A stretch of 64,000 bases of DNA from Gnetum montanum (GCA_015680685.1 MNCI01009439.1:551051-615050); one strand, 5' to 3'. Numbered from the stretch's first letter, positions 43,061-55,579 are shown. The notes: generated by a model not told the origin, from the letters alone. Numbers and translations are program-made.

Positions 43061-46000
43061 ATGGCCACCAAGAATATCCTCTCAACATTTTTTCTCAGTG
43101 GACCATACGGGGAGGTAAAAAGAGCAATCAATCTAGAATCCATGTATCTAGACCCATGCACTTATACTAGTTTAATAGCCTCCACTCAAGAAACGTCGGA
43201 TTGGCCTAAAAATGTGGTGAAGACTTTAGATCTGAAGGCCGATAATATCACTGAAGATCCTCTTGTTGAAGTCCCCATTACTACATTCAATGATGAAACT
43301 AGAACATTGAAATTAAGTCCCCTACTGGGCTCACAACTTGTCGATGACATCACTTGAGTACTAAAAGAAAATATAAAAATATTTGCATGGTCATATACCG
43401 ACATGCCAAGATTAGACCCCCGAATTGTCCAACACAACATCATTCTTGATGGAAAAGTCAAACTGGTGAAGCAAAAGGCATGAAAGGTTAGACCTGAGGT
43501 GGCGTTAGTAGTTCGTGCTAAAATCACAAAGCTATACCAAGCTGGTTTCATTTGATCTATTGACTATTCCGACTGGGTATCAAACATTGTCGTAGTCCCT
43601 AAGAAGAACGGTAGTATACTCATATGCATTGACTTCTGTGATCTCAACACAGCCACTATAAAGGATGACTTCCCACTACCTAACATAGATCAACTTATTG
43701 ACAGAACTGTTGGGCATGCACTATTATCCTTTATGGATGGATTTTCAAGATAGAATCAAATAAGAATCAATCTAGAACATCAACTCAGAACAACCTTTAT
43801 GACATCTTGGGGCACATTCTACTATACGATGATGCCATTTGATCTTAAAAATGCAAGCGCTACATATCAATGAGTAATGACATATATATTTAGTGATTAC
43901 ATGCTTAATTTGCTCACTAATTACATTGACAACATCGTGGTTAAATCTAAAATAACCAAACAACATGCAAAAGATCTAGACCTAGTGCTTAAACATTGTC
44001 TCAAATATGACCTTAGGCTCAACCAAAAGAAGTGTGTTTTTGGTGTTAAAATGGGCAAAATTCTTGGCTTCTTAGTCTCTAAAACAGGGATATGGGTAGA
44101 ACCTAATAAGGTTAAGGAAATAATTAACATGCAATCACAAAAAAACCTCACTGAACTACGTCGTCTCCAAGGTAGACTGCAATTCATTAGATGCCTTATC
44201 GAAAGGCTAAAAAATAAGTTGAGACCCATGCAACACCTATTACGAAAGAATGTGCATTTCCAATAGACTCAACAATGCCAGGAAGCATTCAAGAACATAA
44301 AAAAAGAGTTGGCTCAACTACCGACAGTTTATCCTCCACAGGGTGATAAACCCTTCTACATCTACCTTGCAACTTCCGATTCTTCCATTGCATTGATGCT
44401 TTATCAAAAACGTAAAGATGGAATCTAGATCCCTATATATTACCTAAGCCATGCTTTAATTACCGATGAAAAATGATACAATGACATGGAGAAATCATGC
44501 CTTGCCCTCATCTTCTCCTTGAAGAAATGGTAGCATTATCTCTTCCGTAATCAAGTCTACATCATTTGCAAGAATAATGTACTCTACGCCATCACTAACA
44601 ACATCTACGAGTTGAGTAGGATAGCTAAGTGGAAAGCGATGATTGCAGAGTTTGACCTACACTACGTTGCTCAATCTTCCACAAAAGGTTAAGCAATAGT
44701 CACACAATTGACCATCTCACAAATGCACGATCAAGAAATGATTAATCCTAGATTCCCCTACTAGAATGTTAATAGTATAGACACCGTGCCTGATAACTAC
44801 GAAGGAATCCTTTATTTCGATGGAGCTTCAACTTCCCGAGGAGGAAGTGCTGCGGCCATTTTAACATACCCCTCTGGAGAAATCCAACCCTTCACCTACC
44901 GATTAACCTTTCCTTGTACCAATAACGTGGCAGAATATGAAGGTCTTCTTTGAGGTCTTCAAGTGGCATTGACTTCAGGAATTGCACGTCTTGTAGTTCG
45001 AGGCGATTCACAATTAATCATTAATCAAGTCACAGAAGTTTACACATGTAAGGGTCTCCATTTACAACCATATTGTGATTTGACCAAACATTTGCTGAAG
45101 CAATTAGTAGACATGGATATACAGCATGTCCCTAGAAGAGAAAACACCATCGCCGATGCACTTGCTACACTAGCCCTAAACATGACACCCGAAATGTTCC
45201 ATGCATTGCCTAGCTCTATAACAAATTGTGCCAAACCTATAATCGATGCTCTCAATGAAATGCCTATAGCATCCATTAGCATGACACACGTAATAGAATG
45301 GTATGATGACATAAAAGAGTACCTTCTATGAGGCGAACCTCCACAACATTTGAAAAATGCTCAAAAAGACGTCGTGTGAAAACGCTCTCGGCAGTATGTG
45401 TTAATAGGAGACACCTTGTGTTGCAAATCCTATGAAGGCATTTTGTTGATGTGCGTTAGTAGCATTGATGGCCAAATGATTATAGAACAAGTCCACGAAG
45501 GACTTTGTGGAGGGCACATAATACCCAAAGAAATGGAAACAAAGATTAGGTGCTTGGGCTACTATTGGCCACACATGGAGTACGATTGCTTTTCCAAAGT
45601 TAGGACATGTGACATTTGCCAAAGGCATGGTAACCTAATACATGTGCCACCTAATGAATTGCACACAAGACAAATCACATGGCCATTCCAAAAATGGGGA
45701 TTAGACTTAATTGGACCAATAACGCCATCATCCTCCACAGGGCATAGCTTCATTATCACCACAACTGAATACTTCACAAAATGGGTAGAAGCTATTCCCC
45801 TTAGGAAGACCAGTTCTAAACATGTTTGCACTTTCATAATAGAAAACATTGTGACCTGTTTTGATATTTTGATGACCATCGTTACTAACAATGGGCCATA
45901 GTTTAGTAGTGTAGATACTAAAAGCTTCTGTGAAAGCTTGGGTATTAAACATGCATTCTTGTCATCTTACTACCCACAGAGCAATGGTCAAGTGGAGGCT

Positions 46001-46539
46001 ACAAAAAAAAACTATCATCATGGTGCTTAAAAAGATGTTAAATCAGAGTAAGAGGCGATGGCAAAAACAATTAGTCTATGCATTATGGGCATACAGAATG
46101 ACACATTGAACACCTACAGGTAAAACTCCATATAGTCTTGTATACGGATCTGAAGTTGTTTTACCTTTGGAGTTACAGGTTCCCTCGTTGTGGATAGCTC
46201 TCTCAGGCCTTCTTGATGAAAGAAAAAGCAATGAAATGTGCATTGCTAACCTTGACTCGGTGTGGAGGAAGAACATGTGCGAACGCTTGATCAGATCGAG
46301 TGGTACCAGAAAAACAATGGCAACGACACAAACACGATCTGCATAAGCGCTTGATTAAAGAAGGAGACCTAGTCCTTAAGGCCGTTCGTGAACATCTAGA
46401 TAAATTCTTAGCTAATTGGGAAGGGCCCTACTTAGTCACCAAGATGTACAATAATGGAGCATTTAAACTTGCTGACATGGATGGGAATGAGTTTGCTAAT
46501 CCCAAAAATCACCTGTACTTGAAACAGTACTATGTCTGA
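43061..46539 (+). pseudogene. Element III pol: RT, RNase H, second RNase H, integrase
   Basis: One frame from 43061 to about 45990, with stops; the end is in another frame (46300-46539). RT motifs are VVVPKKNGSILICIDF, ALLSFMDGFSR, PFDLKNASATYQ and YIDN at 43922-43933, where YVDD/YIDD is expected, so the last Asp is lost. The first RNase H is near 44.35-44.65 kb (YLATSDSSIALML). The second, Tat-type RNase H is near 44.81-45.18 kb (ILYFDGAST, NNVAEYEGL, VRGDSQLI), with its acidic residues kept. Integrase has HEGLCGGH and CDIC, then the core WGLDLIGPI, TNNGP (Asp to Asn) and NGQVEA. A GPY-type end, NWEGPYLVTKM, follows. Inactive. Confidence 0.82.
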
Positions 46540-47979
46540 TGAACTTGAGGTACGTAACAGTCCTAACATCATGACCTAAAATTGATACCATAGAACGGTC
46601 TTGGGGCTATGACTTAAAATTGGCACCACAGAGTGTCCTGGAGTCATGATAGTAAACTGACATCATAGAGCTCCGTTTGGTATGACACTAAACTACCACA
46701 TTTGTCTGCCATGACATAAAACTAGCATCTAGAGTCCACTAAGACTATAAAATAATTTTCCTCTTCACAGTTCGCTACAATGCTAAACTAGCATCGTCCA
46801 AAGGGTTATGATGTGAAACTAACCCGCAACAGTCCGCTAAGACTATAAACTGGTGACATCATCAATGACCAGGAAATACTTGAAAAGATATGTTCCTGCA
46901 ATTGGCTGTACGTATTCCACAAAGGCTTGCTGCACAATTTGTCTCATGGACCTTGATGAAGCTAATGTTATTCATGATTTTGTGTACTTTGAAATTGCAC
47001 ACGGTGGCTCAATCTCCTTGGTTGTATTCAAGTTTAAAGTGCTTACTTAACCAAATCATTTGTGGTTTTCTTGTCTTCTTGGAGTTGTGTTTGCAGGATG
47101 ACACGCTTCAGGCGTTCATGCATAGATGTACTTCATCATGATGACAAGGTATCACATTCTTCTTGACACCCGCAACTGGATTAATCAATCCATTTATAAG
47201 TACATTCTTGACTCTTGATACATTCCCTATTCCCCATCATGTTCCCCTTATCCTATTCAATCACACCCCCTTGATACATTCTACTCATCCCAAAGCTCTT
47301 GATACACTATTTCACACTATGTTTCTCTAAGCAGTTGCAATGCAAAACACGGTACATGGTACATGATACAAATGCAAAATGCATGAGCACAAGTATAGCA
47401 CTAAAAGAAAACTCTTCCAAAAAGAACAAAAAAAAAACAAACAAAAAAAAAAGAACAAAAAGATCAAAGAGAAAAATACACGAAAAAGGTCTTCATGACC
47501 TCGTTGACATCATAGATCAAACACCATCGGCTCTTCTCATATAAGCCCTAGGCAGGAAGGAAATTGTCTTAGAAAACTAGTTACACTCATGTGTCACATC
47601 ATCGCACGACTTTGGTTGTTTACAATGGGCTCCTGTAAACACTCTACAAGAGTCCCATTTTCTCCAAAGAACGCACTTCCTATGTCTTGGTTCCGAGTCT
47701 GCTGAAAGCCGGCTACTCACAACGACTAAAGATATGGCTTGTTCACGTGAGAGCATTCCTCTCCCACAATTCCAACAGCAATTATAACCCTTGATCAACT
47801 CTTTATTTCCCCAGTTACAAAAAATCCCCTTACATCTTGAACTTCCCCAATCCCATGTACTTTTGAACATGGTGCGATGATGTCCAGCTAGGGGCCGATG
47901 GAAAATGCTTGGTACTTGGTTGTTCATGGTGTTTTTTACTTATTTTTCGATGCCTCTCAGGTGGATTCCTCCAGATGTC
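46540..47979 (+). other. Element III 3' non-coding region
   Basis: Begins with seven or so degenerate repeats (46551-46860) of the type TATGACNTAAAACTAGCAYC with AGTCCGCTA-like spacers. An A-rich tract lies at 47400-47480. A minus-strand frame at 47927-47577 (116 codons) is Cys-rich but matches nothing recognised. Confidence 0.5.
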
Positions 47980-47991
47980 AAGAAAGAGGGA
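47980..47991 (+). promoter_or_regulatory. Element III polypurine tract
   Basis: AAGAAAGAGGGA four bases before the 3' LTR, the expected plus-strand primer for reverse transcription. It confirms plus orientation. Confidence 0.65.
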
Positions 47992-47995
47992 CCAA

Positions 47996-49722
47996 TGAAA
48001 CACCACTAATTTCAGCCTAACACTTTGAAGTGAGAACAACTTAGGCCCTTTTGAGCTTTCGGGAGGCAAAAATTTGACTAAGGCATGTAACTCACACTCT
48101 GCTTGTCAAGCTACCTTGCCCTCAGCATGAGCAACTTCAACGACTCCAAAATCAAGTCAAAATGGTTCAATCTGAGGGTGCAAGTCACCCTCAAGGGTCA
48201 TTATTGTCGACTTCAGGTTTCAGCATTCGGGAGTTCAAATTTTAGGCCAAATTGTACATAGTTTCTCACTCACGCTATGCTCTTGCTAAGGTCACGCTGG
48301 CAACATGAGTTTAGCATGAGAAACTCTGAGAGCCTCAAAACTAAGTCAAAATGATTTGATTTCAAAGTTCAAGTCATCCTCAGGGTTCATTGTTGACAAC
48401 TTGAAGTCCCAGCCATCAGAATTCTAGATTTTAGGTCCAAAATTACAAATTTTTGTAACTCACGCTGTGGTCACACTAAGCTCACGTTGGCAGTGTGAGT
48501 CTAGCATGAGCTACCAAAAGTGGTTTAAAAAAAGACACATCCAAGCTCAATTTTTGACTTGCAGATCACTCTCAAGGTCAAGCACAGTCAAGAAATTGTT
48601 GTACTTAAGAAATAGGCTTCAAAGATAAAAAATTGGTGTGAAATATATCATTTTTAGCTCACTCATGCTAAGGTCATGCTGGCAGCATGAGTACAACGTG
48701 AGTCCAGCATGAGTACTGCTCACTCCTGGTCAAAAGCATGCCAAACACACACTGAGGACATGCCAAGATAGAATCAACTCAGGCTGGAAGCTCTGTTGAA
48801 ACAAAGATTCCTCAAGCAGCCACAAAACTACTCAAAGCAACATCCTGCAGCAGTTAATTCAGGGCCCGAGAAGTTTCAAGCGAATCGGGGTCATTCTCTC
48901 TTGTTGTACATTATCATTTCCATTGTAAATTTTCATCATTTATGAGCTTGTCAAGCTCTTACACCCTAAATTATATTTACTTCCATGGGCATAAGCTAGC
49001 TTGTATAAGCCAATACACGTTGTAAGATATAGTGCATTCGGTCAAGAATGTAGCTTGCCTATGCACGTCCAATTGACACGTAGCTGTCCATCTAACACCT
49101 ATCACATGATCTGTTTTCCTCTCATTTCTCAGCCATTGATCCATCTATGAGTTCCATACCTAAACCTAGCCAAACCTTAAATTTAACCCATCCATTCACA
49201 TAAACAGGGTTGGCAATTTTGAAGGTTAATAGCTTAGGAAACACTAATTAGAAACTTTTGGATGCTAGGGTGCACCTGACTCCTAGCATCCAAGCACCTG
49301 CAAGCACATCACCCCGGGGCTTAGTGCTTGACTTACCATCCACACGTGTAGCTACGCTTTGACCGGTGCACATTCATTCTAAACAATACAATAAAGTTCA
49401 TTTTTGCCTTCCATTATATTGTTTACTTTGTTTTAAATTCAGTTTACACTTTGTTTACAATATCAGTTCTGTATACGCTCTGTTTGCATTTTGTGCATCA
49501 CTGTTTACATTTAAAACATCAATTATGATAACCCCAGCACAAGCCATAGCTTATGTTCGGGGAAGTCCTTGGTTAATTTGTGTGCAGACCATCCAAGGCA
49601 CTCTGCCTTCATTTTCTTTTCCAACTTGCCCTCACTCGAAGGTAGGGTTAGTTATGCCAGTTCAGTGATCTTTCGGTGTTTTTTTCCCTTCCAGCCTTAT
49701 GTCGACGATTTCGGTCAGTACA
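47996..49722 (+). repeat. Element III 3' LTR
   Basis: Pairs with 31137-32867. Starts TGAAACACCACTAAT, ends GGTCAGTACA. The CTCACGCT-like octamers are conserved in position with scattered CpG loss. Confidence 0.85.
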
Positions 49723-50665
49723 TAACTCTTATGGCCTCTATGATATCTAACATGCTTCTGGTTGTGAGTAGGGGTTCTTCATGGTCATCTCGTTCATAGT
49801 ATCTATGATGTCTACGTGGTTCCCTACTCTTCCTTCTTCTATGCCGTGATTCCCTAAAGTGCCCTCGTCCTCATTCTCAACTATCTCGTCAATTTTTTTC
49901 ACTCTGTCTTCCTTTATCCTCATGGTTAGTTTCCTTATGACTGCATCCTGACATCGAAGGAGAGGGTGAATGTGACGATGAAGGTGAAGAAGAAGGAGAA
50001 CCATCATCATGACGGTGTTTTCTACCTTCTCTTCAGTGGTCTTGGCCTTGATCATGATTACTATTAGAACATCCACCCTTATCGTGTGTTTGTGTTCCCT
50101 CGTTGAACACTTCATGTTCGTGGGGATCAGAACCAGGGTTGTGAACTGCAGAGTGGAGGTTCCGATACACCACCTCCTGACCATCGTTAGGAGGGGGAAC
50201 ATCATTTGGTGGGGAACCTGTTGAAACCAATTTACCATCCCCAGTTTCACTTAAAATGTGTGGGGCATTATGGGGCCATTTACCTTTTAAGGATGCGTGG
50301 TAACTCTCCTGTCACAAGTTGCGTTGACGTTGTGCTTCAGTGGGATGATAGTCCCTTGTGTCATGATCACATGCAACATATTCCACGTATAAAAGTAGCA
50401 TGCCTATTCATGTGAGAGCAAGAAGGAGCATGTTGGGGATTGATTGGTCTAGAGGCAATACTATGTTACCCTCCAACTCTCTACAATGCAGTTGTTCATC
50501 TTTGTGGAGGATAAAGGTGAAATCAAGTACATACTCATCATGATGACTATATACTACCTGAAATTGTTGAGGAACTAGTGGATCTTGGTTACGTGTATGA
50601 TGCCACCAATTGTCTCTTGTGTTAGTCCTAGGTGGTGAAGTGCTCTTATGTGAAGAAGAAGACAT
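49723..50665 (-). pseudogene. Element II gag, 5' part
   Basis: The start ATG at 50665 gives MSSSSHKSTSPPRTNTRDN, parallel to element I at 19913. The region continues with VPPPNDGQEVVYRNL and PGSDPHEHEVFNEGTQTHDK (50230-50033), close to the element I sequence at the same position, then a Ser/His-rich stretch. It stops at the element III junction and resumes at 31136. Several frames are broken. Confidence 0.65.
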
Positions 50666-50792
50666 TTTCGTCTTGTTCGGTGTGCGATTTACCGTTGTCT
50701 TATCTTTCCTTTGATCAACCCTAAGGGTTCATTCTAACATCCCAAAAATATGGATGATTTCCTATGTTCTACATAGCACACAAACAATTAAG

Positions 50793-50811
50793 TCCTCGGC
50801 AACGGTGCCAA
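50793..50811 (-). promoter_or_regulatory. Element II primer binding site
   Basis: Minus strand TTGGCACCGTTGCCGAGGA, directly after the 5' LTR; close to the tRNA-Asp-type site of Athila elements. Confidence 0.75.
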
Positions 50812-51880
50812 TGATGAACGACGAGGTACCCCTACGCTCAACCATATGAATACAAGCATTCATGCATGATACAGTCGAATTCCAAGGACTAAGTGCATAT
50901 GCACCTTTGTGGAACAAGGATGGGTTGGTTGATCGTTGTCTTCCCAAACTTACTTGTATGTCACAATTGTATGGTTAAGTAAGCTTGAGGCATATGATTT
51001 TTATAGCTTTTATGTTTTTATGTCTTATTGCTAATAAGGGAGGAGAGAGAGAGATAACTAAGTTACTAATTTAACTTAACTACTAATTAACTAGACTTTA
51101 AACTAATCTTAACACTAGTATCTATTCTCACTTTCCGTACACATCCTAAATGAGCGCAACACTACTGGGATTACCAAACGCTAATCGTTACTGGGTTACC
51201 AAGTGTTACACGCATGCTCGAAGTGATCGTACTGTGTGTGTTAATAATAGAAATGTAAAGTGCATAAAATAAAATAAAATAATAAAATAAAATAAATGCA
51301 GAATAAAATAAAATAAAGGAAATGAGTAAGAAAACAAATCTCAAGTGCTACAAGGATGAATCCAAGAGCTCGTCTTTATTGTTGTACACAAGGTGTGCTC
51401 AAGTACACAATGCTCGAATAAAGATACGTCCACACTTAGACCTCTTGTTGCGGGCACTTGGCTAGAGTTTCGCTACTTGACTCCTAAAAGACTTCCTCTT
51501 CTAAATTCTTCTTCTAAATTCTTTTTCTTCTTGGTTTCCCCCATTGTGTGCCTGGGCACTGTATTTATAGGCTTGGGAGCAACTACTCTAATAATTACAA
51601 AAATTGCCACTCTAATTTTAGAGAAACTGCCACTCTAATTTTAGAGAAACTACCCCTCTAATAATAACCACTTTAATAATTAGAGTAACTACTCTAATAA
51701 TAACCACTCTAATAATTAGAGTAGCCACCCTAATAATAACCACTCTAATTATTAGAGTAAATGCTCTAATAATTACCACTCTAATTATTAGAGTAACCAC
51801 CCTAATGATAACCACTCTAATTATTAGAGAAACCGCTCTAATAATTACCACTTTAATTATTAGAGTAAACACTCTCATCA
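50812..51880 (-). repeat. Element II 5' LTR
   Basis: Pairs with 24279-25259 but is 88 bp longer, mainly because the palindrome array at 51600-51870 has more 36-bp units. A minus-strand TATA box is at 51562-51569. Confidence 0.8.
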
Positions 51881-52776
51881 AGCTATAACCTACAAAATTT
51901 CAATTACCTAGGGCGCCTCTCATATGGGTACGGAAACCTGGGAATAGTCTCAACTGGAGAGGGCTACATGGCCTTTTGAAAATAGTAAAAAAAAAATGAA
52001 AATTTTAATTGGAATGAGTGTCTCAAATTCAAGAATACAAAATATAACCAAAATAAATTTTCCCTGCATCTTGGTTGCTACCGCCATTTGCCGCTGGTTC
52101 GTTACTGACGCTGCCGTAGCGAACACTACTTGTAGGCGTTGAATGAGGAAGAGAGAGAGAAGAGGCTAGATGAAGAGGCCTGTTGATGGGTCTCCAACGC
52201 ATAGACAGAACATGCCTCATCACTAGCATGAGAGAGGAAAATTTATCCCTATTTGAAGAACCTTGCGATGGATGTACCACTCGCCAAAAATAGAATGAAA
52301 CTATAGAACCCACATGTACCGCACCCACTATTTGTGCATGTTAGCTATGCTGCTACCACCCCAAGAAAAATAGAAGAAGAGAGAGAGAAAAAAAACCATC
52401 ATCCGCTAGTTTCTTAGCCCTTGGAGACCCATGGACCCCTTGCCCATCTACGTGCACCTCAATGGAAAGAGACACAGCAGTTCGAGAAGAGAGCCTGATT
52501 TGTTAAGGAGGCCCTTACTCTCCTCCTTCTTGACATCATCTTTGTTCTCTGCCTTATAGCTACCTGCGAGTGACGTTTCATCTCCTTGCATGTTGATCCA
52601 CCTTTCAGCACATCGGTCCACCTCCCTACATGTTAATTCATCTTCCTAAACATCAGTCCACCTTTGGTTCATCTTCCCACATGTTAACATTGCTTGGTGA
52701 AATGGTATATGATTTTATAGGATAGTTTTGTTGATCATGGTCCTATGCAATAGCATGGGTGAGGTTGGTCATAACA
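51881..52776 (+). mobile_element. Chimeric family P LTR (element P2 5' LTR)
   Basis: The first 25 bases continue the P1 3' LTR tail broken at 24278 (TATAACCTACAAAATTT). Then at ATTAC the sequence jumps to a P LTR head (CCTAGGGCGCCTC). The remainder matches 53.26-54.38 kb and ends GTCATAACA. The jump is at shared ATTAC, suggesting recombination or deletion by microhomology. Confidence 0.65.
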
Positions 52777-53183
52777 CTTAGCCCCTAAACAACAAATTGC
52801 ATGCACATGCAAGGAGTAACAAAAATCATGAAATCTTAAAAGGAAAATAATAAAATAAGAAAAATTTCAGAAAAATAAATTTAAAATTGAATAATAAAAC
52901 CACTTCACCCAAGTTAGAACTCAGGTAAGAACCACCAAAATCAGAAATTCAAAAATGGGATTGGAAAACGAGGGTTATAAGAAGGTTTTGGTAACAACAA
53001 TTTTTAGAAAATGAGAAGCATAAGAAAAAGGTAGAAAATAAAGGATCTAAAGACAAAGGTTTTATGAAAAAAATTCAATAGGTTTCAAGACTAGATTGGA
53101 AAATAAAATAGCCATAAAAAAATGGTAAGAAGAGCTGATAAAAAAAAGGCTGGATAAAGGTCCTCCTTTTAGCATCAAAAGGG
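52777..53183 (+). mobile_element. Family P element 2 interior (deleted)
   Basis: Only 407 bp. The left end equals 14067-14120 plus 20730, and the right end equals 22.58-22.93 kb of element P1. Roughly 1.85 kb in between is missing. It ends ATCAAAAGGG, a short purine tract, before the LTR. No coding content. Confidence 0.7.
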
Positions 53184-53690
53184 TGTTGATGTGTAAATTT
53201 TGGATACACCAACATTAGGAAAGAAAAACTCGTTTAAGGAGACTATTACCTAGGGCGCCTCGCATATGGGTAGGGAAACTCAAAAATAGTCTCAACTGGA
53301 GAGGGCTATGTGGCTTTTTGAAAATAGTAAAAAAATAAGAATTTTAATTAGAATGAGTTTCTGAAATTCAAAAATACAAAAGGTAACCAAAATAAACTTT
53401 CCCTGCTTCTTGACTGCTACTGCCACTTGCTGCCAATCTGTTGTAGATGTTGCCATAGCAAACACTACCTATAGCCGCTAGAGGAGGGAGAGAGAGAGAA
53501 GAGGTTGGATGAAGGGGCCCCACTAACACATCTGTGATGCATAGACAAAACATGCCTTGTTATGAGCATGAGAGAGGAAAATTTGTCCTGTTTTGAAGAA
53601 CCTTATTATGGATGCATCGCATGCTAAAAATAGAATGGAACTGTAGAACACGCATCTATAGTTTTTGTTGTCAACTACTACAACATCGCA

Positions 53691-53737
<47 letters not shown>

Positions 53738-54385
53738 CACCAAATCCCACTGTCACATGCTAGTAGATGTGTTGCTGTCTACAGTCCTACATCTGCTGCC
53801 ATCATGACTCTACCATGAAGAGGGAAAAGAAAACTGCTACCTCTTGGTTTCTTGTTGAGATTGTTGATCGTTGTCCACATAGCTCTACCACTACTAACTG
53901 TCACCAATTTTTTGCCAAGAATAAAGAAATAGGACTATAAAACCCACCTGTCATGCCCACCATTCGTGTGTGTTAGCTACATCGTTGTTGCCCCAAAAGA
54001 AATAGGGGAAGAGATAGAGAGAAAATCACCATCTGCTAGGTTTTTTTCCCTTGAGACCCTCCTACCCATCTGCATGTTCCTCAATGGAGAGAGATGTACT
54101 TGTTTGGGAAGAGAGCTCGATTTGTTAAGGAGGCCCTTACTTTCCCCTCCTGAAGTCACCTTCGTTCGTTGCTTTATAGTCACCTACTAGTGACATTTTA
54201 CCTCCTCGCATGTTGGTCCACCTCCCCGCATGTTAGTTCACCTCCCTGCACATCAGTTCACCTTCCCGCATGTTGGTCCACCTTCTCGCATGTTAACATT
54301 GTTTGGTGAAACAATATATGATTTTATAGGACAATTTTGTTGATCATGGCCCCATGCAATAGCATAGGTGAGGTTGGCCACAACA
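53184..54385 (+). mobile_element. Family P element 2, 3' LTR
   Basis: 1202 bp, TGTTGATGTGTAAATTTTGG to GGCCACAACA. It is paired with the chimeric LTR at 51.9-52.78 kb. Its middle differs from the P1 LTRs, so it belongs to a subfamily. It contains an (AG)n microsatellite at 53693-53730. Confidence 0.75.
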
Positions 54386-55560
54386 GTATTATTCTTGCCT
54401 TTTTTATTCTTACCTTGTTCTCAATGTCTGCATTGTGCATTAAAATCTTATGTGTCCTCTCCTCTTCTGAATCTTACGTATGTTCTTCTATTCTAAATCT
54501 TACCAAAAACTTCATTTCACTATTAAGTGGCCACATACCACAAAAAACAAGGAAGTACAAATGAATAAACAAACACACAAAAATCACGAAAGGGCTACTT
54601 GGTAACTGAAGGTTGAAGGGCCAAGTTTGGGTCATACATAAATCAAGTTTGGGATGGGCATGCAACAAAAACATTGCATTTGCATGGATTGGCCTTTGGG
54701 AGCATCAAAGGTCCGCCATGACTCACACATTCACGCACGTTTATTGATCATTGCTGCTTTTGCTCTTTTTCTCATATCTTTGCTCAAAAATGAAAAAGCA
54801 AAGTAGGATCATCGTCATGGGTCATGAGTCAAGACCATGATGATGGATGGATGCTTGTTCAACTTTTTTTAAAAATCTATTTGCTTATGAGCCAACAAAG
54901 CCCACCAACACATATGCCAATGGCCATATGCAAGCTTATGGTGCTCTGTTTTTTACTTTCCCCTAGTTTAGTGAAGTAGCGTCTTCTTATAATGTGGTCG
55001 TCTTCAACTTGGCCCTACGGTGCTACTCACATATGGTCGTTGAACAAAAGTATTAGTAAATGTGATTTGTTATAAATTTGGTTGAGGCTTGAGGGTTAAT
55101 TTCATTCTTGGAAAGACTGAATTGAGTAACAAAAGGGTTTTATTTTATTGCTATCATTTTGGTTGTTGAAGAAATTATATGTTTGGCTGAATTATGGCTC
55201 TTGAATAAGGAAATGGATACGATGCCCTCCATACCTTTGCAAACTTTCTTACTTCAATTTAATGGTGATATTACAATCTTCTATGCAATTTTTAAGCATT
55301 AACAATATTTTGGATTTACATTGTACTTGTTCTATATTTTACTCTGTTTTTTATGATACATGAGATTTAATTTTTCAAAAAAATTAATATATTTAAATTT
55401 TCTTTATGACGTCCCCATCTACAAACCCGTTTCTTAAGGCACACGCATCCAAACATGTATGAATCCTCGATTCCTCCCTTCTATGAATCCAATTCTTTTG
55501 ATACATAGGTATCAACAATATTTTTAACATACATACAAGAGTCTTCTACCCTTCTAATGA
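54386..55560. other. AT-rich spacer
   Basis: No gene, RNA or repeat could be supported. The first 200 bases after the LTR contain only short frames. Confidence 0.5.
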
Positions 55561-55579
55561 AGCAACCGCGTCCGATGCA

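Larger units (their letters stand above)
31137..49722 (+). mobile_element. Element III: Tat/Ogre-like Ty3/gypsy element with an antisense passenger gene
   Basis: An 18.6-kb plus-strand element with LTRs of 1731 and 1727 bp. Flanking 5-mers are GAACT (31132-31136) and TAACT (49723-49727), and removing the element rejoins the element II gag frame. Order: LTR, primer-site-like TTGGCACTAGAGGGCC, long leader, gag-protease (33616-36963), an antisense multi-exon gene (41373-37902), RT, RNase H, second RNase H and integrase (43061-46539), non-coding tail, purine tract, LTR. Two RNase H domains are the hallmark of the Tat lineage, and the large size fits Ogre-like members. The first 265 bases of the two LTRs differ at about 20 positions by eye, so the insertion is not recent. 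Confidence 0.82.
24279..51880 (-). mobile_element. Element II: Athila-like Ty3/gypsy element, split by element III
   Basis: Read on the minus strand. The LTRs are 50812-51880 (5') and 24279-25259 (3'). Primer site, gag, protease, RT, RNase H and integrase occur in the usual gypsy order. Without element III it is about 9.0 kb. It sits inside a family P LTR. The candidate target duplication, GGTTA on the left and AGCTA on the right, is imperfect, but the interrupted LTR string resumes correctly on the far side. All protein regions carry stops or lost catalytic residues. Confidence 0.8.

Noticed and set aside
47577-47927. 116-codon Cys-rich minus-strand frame in the element III tail
   Set aside because: Cys spacing does not fit a known finger and nothing supports expression.
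51618-51881. 87-codon frame with repeated Leu-Ile-Ile-Arg-Val-Val
   Set aside because: Produced by the 36-bp palindrome repeats of the element II LTR; not a gene.
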